Part shown: positions 42,501-54,500 of the stretch, one piece after another
Numbering within the stretch: position 1 is the stretch's first letter
Layout: every line of letters starts with the position of its first letter
Assembly: GCF_000003815.2 (NCBI RefSeq)
Contig: NC_049996.1
Span: 7,604,205 to 7,668,204 of the forward strand
Source: Branchiostoma floridae
Lineage: Eukaryota > Chordata > Leptocardii > Amphioxiformes > Branchiostomatidae
Length of the DNA: 64,000 nt
Direction of reading: 5' to 3'
Translations under genes and position numbers: made by a program
The notes under the pieces: generated by a model
The model's input: only the letters and a program-made list of their open reading frames with translations
Told to the model about the DNA's origin: nothing
The model's database searches: none

Positions 42501-45500
42501 AGTCAAATAAAATGCTCCTATCGCTATCATACAAAGGACAATCCATAGTAAAATGTACTTCATCTTCTACTTTCCCTAAACTACAAAATTGGCATATTCT
42601 TTGATCTAGAGGAGTGTGGTTATGTCTTCCTGATTCGATTCGTAATTTGTGGCAACTGATTCTTAGTTTGGTGATGGTAGATCTGTGTCGTACATTGGCA
42701 ATCTTAAGATATTCTTCTTCTTTATAAGATTGTTTTAATAGTCTGTATGTTCGTAGTTTGTTTTTCGCAGTCGCAACTCTTTTATCGTTGTGGATTTCAG
42801 ATAGAAAGGTCTGGAAATAAATATCTTTTAAACGTTGATAGATTGATGAAATAATTTGAGGTGTACTTGAGACTGTTGACTGGGCGTTTTGCCAGACGAA
42901 AGCATAGCCACATTTCTCTAGAGTGTTGCGTACTTCAGAGGCCCAACATTTAGAACCTGATGCTTCTAAATCCATTTGGCACAAGAGAGCATCTGCTTGA
43001 AGGCTGTCAGCTGGCACGTTCTTGCTAAGTCGAATGAAATACTTGATGGTATTTAGGGAGGCCTCCAGATGAATGGGGTACCTCCCTAGTTCTGCCTGTG
43101 CTGCGAGATTACTAGCTGTTTTGGGGACATTGAGTGAATATTTACAATATTTTAGGTGTACAGATTCAATGGGACAATTTTTGGGACTTTTCAGAGATCC
43201 CCATATTTCGGACCCATAAAGTAATGTAGGTTTAATACAAGAGTCGAAAATCTTATTTTTAACAGCTAGTGGGCAATCGGCTTTGTCAAGTGATTGCCTA
43301 ATGCTAAACAAAGATTTTAGACCCTTGTTTCTTATATGTTTGTTGTTGGCCTTGAAAGTGCCAGCTGCACTTACCACTATACCTAGATAACAATATGACA
43401 TAACAATTTCAATTACATTGCCATTAAACAAAAAGAAACAATTCTTTGGTAATCTACCTCCCTTGGTGAAGACAATAATCTTGGTCTTTTTTAAATTCAC
43501 CTTCAGGTTCCAATGTTTACAATATCTTTCTATTCTAATCTAACTAAACATGATTGCAAGCCTTGTTCAGACTCGGAAAACAATACAAGATCATCTGCAT
43601 ACAAAAGACACGGTACTTTCCTATTGTGTAAACTAGGAGAGTTGCAACAAATATCATCAAACTCAAAAGTTATATCGCTAATAAATAAATTATACAAAGT
43701 TGGACTTAAATTACAGCCTTGTCGGACCCCACAGTGAGTTAAAAAAGAAAAAAGTTGCAATAATGGAGGCCATATAGAGAACACCAGGGCTCGAAATACC
43801 ACCTGCATATGCAGGTTAGTGCAGGTAGAATTGCAGCCATTTGTGGCATCTTACTGCACCTAACCTGCACTGGTCCTAGTACTGGGTATTATACATAAAT
43901 GTCCTATGATTAGGTATTCCAATGCTACCGCGAAAACCCTCTGCCGTACGGCGATCCGTAAATTTGCTACCATCTTCCCACACCCGCGGTACAAAAACTA
44001 TCCGGTTCTAGAGGCAAATTTACCCATCAAAATAAAGGATATAAGTTTCTCTTTCCTGTGATGTGTTTATTTTGCTTGTAAATTGTTTAAAACGCCAGAA
44101 ATTGGCCGGTGAAAACGGCGCGCCGTAAGCGGGGAGGCCTGGGTTTCAGATCGTGGTTTCAAAACTTCCGGATGCAGCCGCCGTGACCCCTGACTTTACC
44201 GCGCTTGCGCTTCGCCGTCTTAGACCGCAGCAGAATGAAAGTTGTACCATTTGAAAGAGCACATTTCAAGCTTTAAAATGATGCCTGGAACATGAGGAAA
44301 AATTAATTTTTCGGGGGACAAAAGTCATTTTGAAAGGAATCGTCGATCTTTAATGATAAAAATCACCGAACGAACTTTATTTTTTCTTCTTGTTCCTGGT
44401 GCCAAACTGACGACAAAAAACAGGGCTACGTTTTGATGTAATCGGCATGTTTACAGCATGCACGCCGGCGAAGCGGCGAGCTGTTTTCCCCGACGATCGC
44501 CCCGATTTGGCCGGCCGGCGGCGCCACGCGATCCTAACGCGCCAAATTTTGGGCCCCGCGCCCCTCAGAAACGGAGGATGTGTGACTGAAGCGGCACAAA
44601 TAGAACATTTTTCGACGCTATGGATGAAGAATTTCAAGGTAAAATACTTGATACAACTTGTAGTGTTTGGGGGAGGGGGGCATGTTGAAGAAAATGTGCT
44701 TTTGAACAATTTTTTCTCAAGTCAATCCCAGCAATATGAGTAGAGTAGAGTAGAGTAGATAATATAATTTCTATGCAGTGTTTCTTTATCCATGTTTTAG
44801 TCATGAAACTTACATGTAATGTAAAATGTTTCTTAGTAATTATTTCTTATTAATTATTCTTAGTTTATTGCTTTCTTTAGTATATTTTACATATGGATAA
44901 TTTTTTTCACTTTTGTTGAACTTGAGGCACCGTGGCCCGGTTAGGGGTCAGCCGGGGAACCTATGCCCAATTTTTTTAGAAAATATCAATTGTATATTTT
45001 CAATGTCATCGTAACTGTTCGTGTGAATCATTTCTTGCCTCGTTCCAAGTCTAAAATACCATTGTGTATTTTTTTCACTTGTTGAACTTGAGGCACCGCG
45101 GGCCCCCGGTTAGGGGTCAGCCGGGGAACCTATGCCCAAATTTTTCAAAACACGAATGGCATTTTCATTGTCAACGTGAAAAAATTGTGCAACCAGATTG
45201 TGTATTCTTTGTCAGATTTTGCCAAGTGATTTTTTGCTCGACTTTTCTGGTGTAGCAAAAATCATAAATCTGTACTTACCTGCAATATTATATCTACTAT
45301 CAGCCAGGTTCCTACTGACCGGGCGAGGTTGACGCAGTTGGTACTGAGGTTCAGTCGCAGAAGATGGCTCAGAAACAGTGACACTTACCTCCTTCCATCT
45401 TGTTGCAGGTATTTATCTACTTAATGATAATAAGTTAATCTATTCCTTACCCCCAACTTGCCTGTCTTTCTTTATTGAATTCTTTATTTCATTATTGGAT

Positions 45501-48500
45501 CATTCTGGTCCTTTCGTCACAAGAAAGAAAGAAGTCATAAGTCATAAGAAAGATGATGATGTAGATGAACATCAGACATGGTACTGGAGTAGGTCGTCAT
45601 CCCCTCAGATGTAAGAACATTATCACCATGGTAGACATGTTAATCATCATATATCAAATAATTTTGTTTTTCAGGTGGAGTGTAGATTGCACCAAGTACC
45701 AGATGTAGCTGATATAAGACCGGAGAGCGGAGCGGAGATATTGAATGGTAGAGGTCAAACATAATGTTGACAAGTTGTGCAGCCAGTTCCATTATCAGCA
45801 TTAAGTTTGTTTAAAGAATACTGTTGCTACCACAGAGAATGATAAGTAAGCCTGTTGTTTTTGTGAAAAGTTGTTTACCTTGAATTATTATATATAGTAT
45901 TGATTAAATAAGGAGAAGTACATGTACCTGCAAGTACATCAAAGAAATCTGTATCGATTGTATGTATCCTGAAGACAGCCTTTGACCTTGAAAAATGTTG
46001 AACTTATCCTAATAAATTTAGTGTTTACACAATGTCTACATATTGATATTTTATCTCTTATTAGTACTAACATCTGTCTTCTATATTTATATTTCAGCCA
46101 TACATAGTATGGTGAAATATATTGTATTCGTAATGTTTCTTTTTCTTTCTTTCTTTCTTTCTTTCTCCTGTCAAATCTTCAAAGTGATTCATCTCCGCCG
46201 TTCCTGGACCGAATGACCTGAAATTCGGCACAGGGGTAGAGTGGGCCAATACCTTGATGCTTTTTTCCCATTTTTTTCATATCTGCCTCTAAAATGATTT
46301 CATTGAGATTTTTTGGTCAATTTTAGACCAAAACTGTATATTTTGGCCCCTGTACCCTGGTATTACAACCAAATGAGCTGAAATTTGACAGAGATCTGCC
46401 TTAATAATGCCCCCATATACATTCGATAACACTTTTGGTGTACAGCACAACAAAATGCTTATTTTTGCGATTTTTTGACCAATTTTTGACCAAAAAAGGA
46501 CACTTTTGGCCCCTGTACCCTGGTATTACAACCAAATGAGCTGAAATTTGACAGAGATGTGCCTTGATAATGCCCCCATATAAATTCAATAACACTTTTG
46601 GTGTACAGTACAACAAAATGCTTATTTTTGCGATTTTTTAACCAATTTTTGACCAAAAAAGGACACTTTTGGCTCCTGTACCTTGGTATTGCAACCGAAT
46701 GAGCTGAAATTTGACACAGATGTGCCTTGATAATCCCTTCATATAGATTCAATAACACTTTTGGTGTACAGTGCAACAAAATGCTTATTTTTGCAATTTT
46801 GGGCCAATTTTTGACCAAAAAAGGACACTTTTGGCCCCTGTACCCTGGTATTACAATTAAATGACCTGAAATTTGGTATAGATAGGCATTAGATACTTGG
46901 TAACAGGATTCAAGTAAAATTTTTGACATAAACAACTTTAAAATGATTAATTTTGGCACTTTTCTGATGGGAAATTTGTTTTCTTTTGGCCTCCTGACGT
47001 GACCTTCCGTGACCCCGCACAGAGCCACACCTGTGCGCGTCAGCCGGAGAGTTAATTGAATCAAAGACCTAGCCAATCAGCGAAGAGGAGGCCAAAGGCG
47101 AATTAATATTCATAAGCGGGGCCTCATGATCCCGTATATAGCAGTGTTCCCGCCAGGGTGAGCGAAGCCCGCCTAAGGCTCTCGCATTTTAGACTATTCA
47201 GAAGGCTTTGTATTGTATCAGTTCTTAGGGGCATATCTATGATAATCGCAGCAGTCACTTAACTTCTCTTCAGGAGTTTAGCGTAACACTATTTCAGGTC
47301 AAACCGTCAAAGGCAACTAAAAACAAACTTTAACGTTACTGAGTTCAACAGTACTTATAACTTGTTATCCGAAGTTGAAACGCTAGCGATGGTATTTTCG
47401 CTGCGCTGTTAGCTCCGTGCAACTGTTGTTGACGGTCTTATAACGGTATATTTTGCACCCCTGTACCCTGGTATGAGTAACATTTGGTATAGATAGGCAT
47501 AAGATAGTTGGTAAAATGATCCAAGTAAAAGTTTTGGCATAAAGTACTGTAAAAGGCTTAATTACAGCACTTTTTTTAGGGGAAATTGGTTTTCTTTCGT
47601 TCTCCATGCCATGACCTTTCGGACGTTCACCCCACAGAGCCGACATCTGCACCTGCGTCTAGCCGGCAGGAAGAGTTAATTCAATTAATGGTTCAGCCAA
47701 TCAGCGAAGAGGAAAGCAAAGGCTAATTAATATTCATAAGCGGGACCACACAATACGTTAACTTGAAGACTCAAGCCGTTCAGACTTCTCGCCAGGATTT
47801 TTTTCAAAGCGTCGGACAGGGGTCCGGGGGCCGCCGAATGTCCCTGGCGGGGTCCAGGGGCAGGGCCACTGTGGGGGGGGACCCAGGTGGGCGAAGCCCC
47901 CCCGGAAGCTCTTGCATTTTAGACTATTGAGAAGGCTTCTTTTATCAGTTTTTTAGGGCCATATCTACGATAATCGTAGCAGTCATTTACTTCTCTTCAG
48001 TAGTTTGACTTTAAAATATTTCGGGTCAAAGCTTCAAAGACAACTAAAACCTCATAAACAACAAACTTTACTTAGCTCAACAGTATACAAAAATATTGAG
48101 GGGTTGACATCCTTAGTTGAAGCGCTTATTTATAGCGCTAGTATCTTCGCTTCGCCGTTAGCCGCCGTGCGACTTTTGTTGACGGTCTGATATCCCTACG
48201 TCGCCGCCTCGCTGATATTCCCACGGACGTGTTTCAAGAAAAATACCCAGCAAAAAACGCTGTTCTGCGTCAAATTCTATTCTATAAAACATGTGGGACT
48301 CAGTGTTACAGTCTAAATGTTTTGTAGAAGCACCGCTGTAGGAAAGAAGGTCCAAGCAATGTAAAACATCACGTAACATGAAGTTCGCTGTCAACTGGCA
48401 CACAGCACACGACTGTTTGAAACTCTAAGTCTAATCAACAGCCGTGTTTGATTGATAGCCGGCGGTCCTTTGATGAAGTCGGCGAAAGGTGCGTTAGTTA

Positions 48501-51500
48501 GAAAATCTGCGTTTAGTTTTGATACGTAATTATAAGTTAGACAGTGGCGAGAATGATTATTTTCTCATCAATATTTCTCTTCAGAATTATTTGAACTTAA
48601 TTGTACATCTAAACAATTGGCTTACCTGTGCAATGTTTATATGATTAATGATCAGTGTACTGAAATCATGTGTAACGTATGGCTCCTAGTCAATAGATCA
48701 GCATTTTCTCTATAGTGACCACCTGTCTATAGTGGCCACATTTCCTAGTGCTGTTGTTGTTTGACATAAATTTTGAACATTTAAATTGTAAGTAACTTTA
48801 AACTGCCAGAGTGTACTCACATCACAATGTACCCACATCACAAGGAGCTTATACTTTTTTAAACTTGCACCTAGTTATCGTACTGAAAATTGTTAATGAC
48901 ATTACATGAAGTCATTCAACAATTTTCAGTCATGATGAAAATTTTCTGAATGGAAGGTGTGATTATTGTCATTTTCTGAAAAATAGAAGCAAGCTCTGTT
49001 TTTACCTGGAATCAATTCACAATACCAGTCCACTTTGGGGGATAATGTACTGTTAAGAGGATGTTCCATTTTTGCGCAGGGGTGATTTGGAACAGTCCAA
49101 TGTTGCGTGGGAAGGGGTATGGCTGAAATATGCTGTATTTGCTCTTAAGCAAATGTCGGCCTTTCTAGTTTATTATACAATTACAAGTGTAAAGTTGTAC
49201 TGTTGATGCTGTGTAACATCATGACTTAACATGAAAATAATGCGACATATTCACACACTTACCTTTCACCTTGACCAAGTTGACCTTGTTATAAGGCAAT
49301 TAATATTGCTGATATTCTATGGATGTGACATTGTATTTTTGTTGTGTACATTGCAAAAGTACATGAAGCATGATATTTAATCTTCTGCAATGCGACTCAA
49401 CTGGTGCAAAAAACACCATTGACCGTAACCCAAAATGTGAACTTTTAAACCCAAATTTACTTATTTTTTAAAGAATTACAGGTAAGATGACAATTATTGT
49501 GTGAAAGGACACCAGTGGGTGCTGTTATGTGTAAAATATTGAAGGAGAGGGTTGTTCCTGTCAAGAGATACAAGTGTGTGATCTTTGGAGGATTTTTCCT
49601 TCTCCAGGGGTCAAAGGTCACGGTGCCACCTGTGTAATTTGTTGTGAAATGCATACTTCGACCCTGTGTAAAAACATAATAAAATGACATGAATGTTCAG
49701 AACTCTGTGGAGTGATTCTATGTAGTACATATTACAGGGAAATAAGATAAAACAAGCTTTGCAGCCTTTACTTACCTTTTCATCAACCCTCAAAAAAGGT
49801 ATTTTGTTAATTTTCATAGTTTATCGCGCAGCCGGCCATATCTGAGGGTAGGTTTTGGCAACTTTGTGGAGCCATATCTCAGCAACCCTTCAAGATATTT
49901 GCTTCATTCAAAAAGCATTTTACTCCTCTTGGTTAGCTCTTTCAGAAACAGTAAAAACAGTCATTGTATTGTGTTTTTGAAATTTTGGTTGGAATACCTA
50001 CTATGATGTAGGTGTATGTGGATTGTTATTAGCTGCATCGACTGTTACCACTTATAGAGTATAAAAGAAAAAAAATAGCAATGGTTCCTGAACAATTTTA
50101 GTATGATCCATGCTTCCTATATTCAGAGTGGTGCAGGAAAAATTTGTCTGGTGCAGGTAATTTTCAATGTTACCTGCAGCTGCACCAGTGCAGGTATGCA
50201 GAAAAAGGTATTTCGAACCCTGAATACCAAACTACAGGTTTTCAGTGCGTATATGCACTTTGTGCACCCAAAATTGAACCATGCGCACTAATTTTTCTAT
50301 TTGTGGGTATACCGGTGCACCTAGAAAATTGTGCATCTGTGCATAGTCTTGACAAAAATATGATAGAATCTTTGGTGTATTACTTGTTAAGAATTAGTTA
50401 AATAATTTCAGACTTCACTGTAGAGATAGCAAGCAAGTTGTGTAATTCAGTTTCTCTCAGATTATGTTATTAAGTACCTTTGAACTTGACCTACTGATTT
50501 TATTTACAGTATAATAGGACTCCACGTGAAAATAAAAAGCTAAAAATATGGTGATATTTGGCTAAGGTTTTATTCACTAATGCCGAACCTTATAGTTCTT
50601 CACTTACAGTCCATAAGAAGTCTTAAGGGTAATCTTTGCAGGTAGAAGATGGTCAATCTTCTTAAACCACCTGTGACCCATGCCACCTGTGACCACATGT
50701 TTTACGTGCAAGTTGTTGGTACTTCTAAGCCACCTAAAGTGTTAAAGTAATGAAAATATGTGTTTCAAGGCTGTTGTTTTTACCATGACCCCTTCTCTTG
50801 GAATTCATGACACCGGAAAAATATGGCTCAAAATATATGTCATAGTAGAGATCTCCTAGTACAGATCGCAATCGGGATCTCTCCTAGAAACAACTCCAAT
50901 CGTGATCTCTTCTAGGAGAATCGGCGATTCTACTGGATCGTGATCTCTACTGTGACATATATACCATTACTGTTCTAGTACTACTACCAGTAGTACAGAA
51001 TTGTTTCAGCCACAAAGCTAAAACCTCCCAAGAAATTACAATCTACACAAAAATGAAGTCATATCTTATATTATGCCTGCATTTTCCTGTTTCCCCATCT
51101 TTTCTGATTTGCCCATTTCCTTACCATTTCAATTCTTACCACCATTAACCATACTTTTTTAAGTGTCATGCAAGTTCAAATTCATAAGCAATTTTACCTC
51201 ATTTTCATACAGTATTCTTGGCAGAGTACACTGTAGGCCGTTTGCATTCACCTTGAGCTATTTTTACCCGTAGCCACTTATTGGTGAACGCGTAGAAATT
51301 CTATCAATTTACCAGGAAAGCTTCACTAAAAATAGCAAGCCCACTATTCAATCATTTGTGTCTGTCAGAAGGTAGGTAGGCCTGATGGCCTGATATTGAT
51401 AAAAATATAACATCTAGAAATAGAAATGACGGTTCAAATTTTGTATTATCCTTATATGACCCTGATTTGAATTGGCAGTATAATTTCAGTTTACAAAAAG

Positions 51501-54500
51501 GGTTGACAACTTGTTCCTGCACTGGTCCATGTACTGGGTTTTATACATAAATGTCATATGAGGTGTATGTGGATTGTTATTAGCTGCATAGACTGTTACC
51601 ACCTATAAAGTATAGAAGAAAAAATTAAAATGGTTCCAGAACAATTTTAGTATGATCCATACTTCATGAATTCAGTGGTACAGGTAAAATTTGTCTGGTG
51701 CAGGTAATTTTCAGTGTTACCTGCAACAGTGCAGGTATGCAGAAAAAAGGAATTCGAGCCCTGTATTTATCTATATGTAATATACACTTTGAACAGACAG
51801 TTGAGAATATTTCTAGCTCCAAAAGTCAGGCTGTCAACCATAACAACTGTGAGATGTGATCAGTCTTGAAGGAAGGGTCCTGAATATTTCATAGCTTCTT
51901 GTAAGACAGGGAATAAGGTGAGACAGAAACATGTCAGCATATCCCCTCAGGATCTTCTTTATATCATACTTAAGATGGGTATCTCAAGGATGACTGAAAA
52001 AGACAAGTTTCCCCTTAAGTAATACATCAATCACCGACGTTCTGATTATTGATTTGCATTGAAGTTTCATATTTTGAAAAAAAAATTTTGCACCATTGGG
52101 ACACACCCATTTTGTGAAATTTTGTGCTACGAAAAACAACATGCAACCTGAATTTTGCAGCATGAAATTAAAATGCAGGAAAAAGATTTGAATATTTATA
52201 TTTCTGGTCAAATTGTAGGCTAGATGTGGATGATAAGTTATGAATCACTTCTGAGTCATATCTCNNNNNNNNNNNNNNNNNNNNNNNNNNNNNNNNNNNN
52301 NNNNNNNNNNNNNNNNNNNNNNNNNNNNNNNNNNNNNNNNNNNNNNNNNNNNNNNNNNNNNNNNNNNNNNNNNNNNNNNNNNNNNNNNNNNNNNNNNNNN
52401 NNNNNNNNNNNNNNNNNNNNNNNNNNNNNNNNNNNNNNNNNNNNNNNNNNNNNNNNNNNNNNNNNNNNNNNNNNNNNNNNNNNNNNNNNNNNNNNNNNNN
52501 NNNNNNNNNNNNNNNNNNNNNNNNNNNNNNNNNNNNNNNNNNNNNNNNNNNNNNNNNNNNNNNNNNNNNNNNNNNNNNNNNNNNNNNNNNNNNNNNNNNN
52601 NNNNNNNCTATTCATCAGATGGTTGAGAATAGTGCCCTGTCAAAAGATTACAATTCTTTCCAATTTGCTTGCGAATCACAAATTCCACTCCACCATTTTA
52701 TGATAAAATTTTGGGTATCCACTTGCAGTTTTGAACATTGTGGCCAAGGGTTTTTGTTAGCTAAAAGCTATTGGTTCTTTTGTCACTACAGTTGGAACGG
52801 GCAGAAGAGACCAGTTTCTCAGCCATCATGCAGGTTGGTTAGGGTTCTGATTCACCCTTAGCGCTGTTGTGACGTTGCTTCCCCTTAATGTGCTGTATCT
52901 TACCGTTGTCATGTTGTTGTTGTTGCAGACCAGTGGGCACTGTGCTTGTACTTGTACTGAGGGTGTGCATGCCTTTTTCTGTGTAGCAGGCTACTTAAAT
53001 TTGGTGTTAAGTCCGCTCCAATTCGTTGTTCGCTTCTAAGTTCTACATAGCATGTTATTTGTTATCCAGGATTCACAGTTATGCGATATTGAGAAATTGT
53101 CCGTAGTCCAAAGCTAGATTGCCCAAAACGAACTGTCTTGTTTGTTGCCACTGGTGTCAGTGTTTGCAGCTTAGTTTTGGCAGGGACCCCACGAATACAA
53201 TGGAACAGTCCAATCAACTTGATCGGTAAAACCTTTGCCGCCCTAAATTTGATATTTACCGGATCCCCCCATGCAGACCCTCTGTGCTTGCCTTGCCACT
53301 TCATTTTTTAATTGTTGTATTTACATGATAAGCTTTACGCATGGCCAAGGATAAAGACAACCTTTTTTTTCACCCTTAGATATCATAAGTGCTATCTGAC
53401 CCTCACCCTTCTAAGCCTGCCCTTAGATGGAAAGAAAGAATTTTCCCACCTGCTTTTTGCTATTTTTAACTTTGAATAGTTTGTCATTATACAGTATGCA
53501 GCTTAGAAAACAAAAATAGCTATACAGACAGCATAGACTGCAATTTAAAATCGAACCGTTCATCATTATCAATGTGACTATTGGATGACAATTATATTAT
53601 GAACATATCCTTTCACTCAGACTAAAAAAAGAGGGTGTCAAACAGCTTGAAAGGTATCCAATTGTGGAGCTATTTTTGTCGTCAGTGGGTGGGTGGTACA
53701 TATAAGGGCATCAGGAATCGCGTGGGCTATCTTTTCTGTATTCCTAACAGCACATCGAGCTGTCTGAAAAATGACCTCTTACATAAGGAGCACAATTGCA
53801 AAGGATGGGGTATCATTATTCTATATGGTTTCCTACAATTTGCCTGTAAAATGGAAGAGGATGATTGTCGTTTTCCCGATAATACATGTCAAAAAGGTTT
53901 AGAGATATCGATAGCTTTGAGTATATGATTGATGGCAGTCTTCTAAAGGGTTTTGGGGTCAATTTTGGTAAATTTAATGTTTCTTAGGATATCATAAAGT
54001 ATATGCATTTACTCTCACATTGGTTTAAAGGCGTTTCATTGGAGAACAGTGAAAGATGTTTTCATGGTGTGTAAATTTCACAGTTGGAACATTTCTGTAG
54101 TATAAAAGAATTATGAAATTAATATTTGCCAAGTTACGATTTCATATCAAGAGGTCATGGTGAAAACCATCAACATAAAACCACCACAAAAATTTACGAT
54201 TCACTGCAGCATATTAGAAATGAATAAATCAATGAAAATGAATCCAGAATGTATGTAGGAATCGGAGGTTTAATGTGTAAATCTATAATGGACTTAACAG
54301 TTTTCTTTGTATTTTTATTTCACGATGTAATTGATATCAGTGTAAATTTGGGACATTAGTACAGAAATGATATGACTTGTGCCCACTTAGGATGACTTAT
54401 TGAATCTGGATGTGATTTTTATCTCCCTGCTCCTGAAGGAAATGGTATCATGTGGTCAAGCATGTCCAATTAGTGGCAGAGGGAAATCCATAATTTCACA

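Noticed and set aside
46459-47076. 205-codon frame on the minus strand with internally repeated protein
   Set aside because: The repetition mirrors the 163-bp satellite period; neighbouring repeat units break the frame and no family is recognised.
52224-52703. Frames crossing the N run
   Set aside because: The apparent length comes from undetermined bases.
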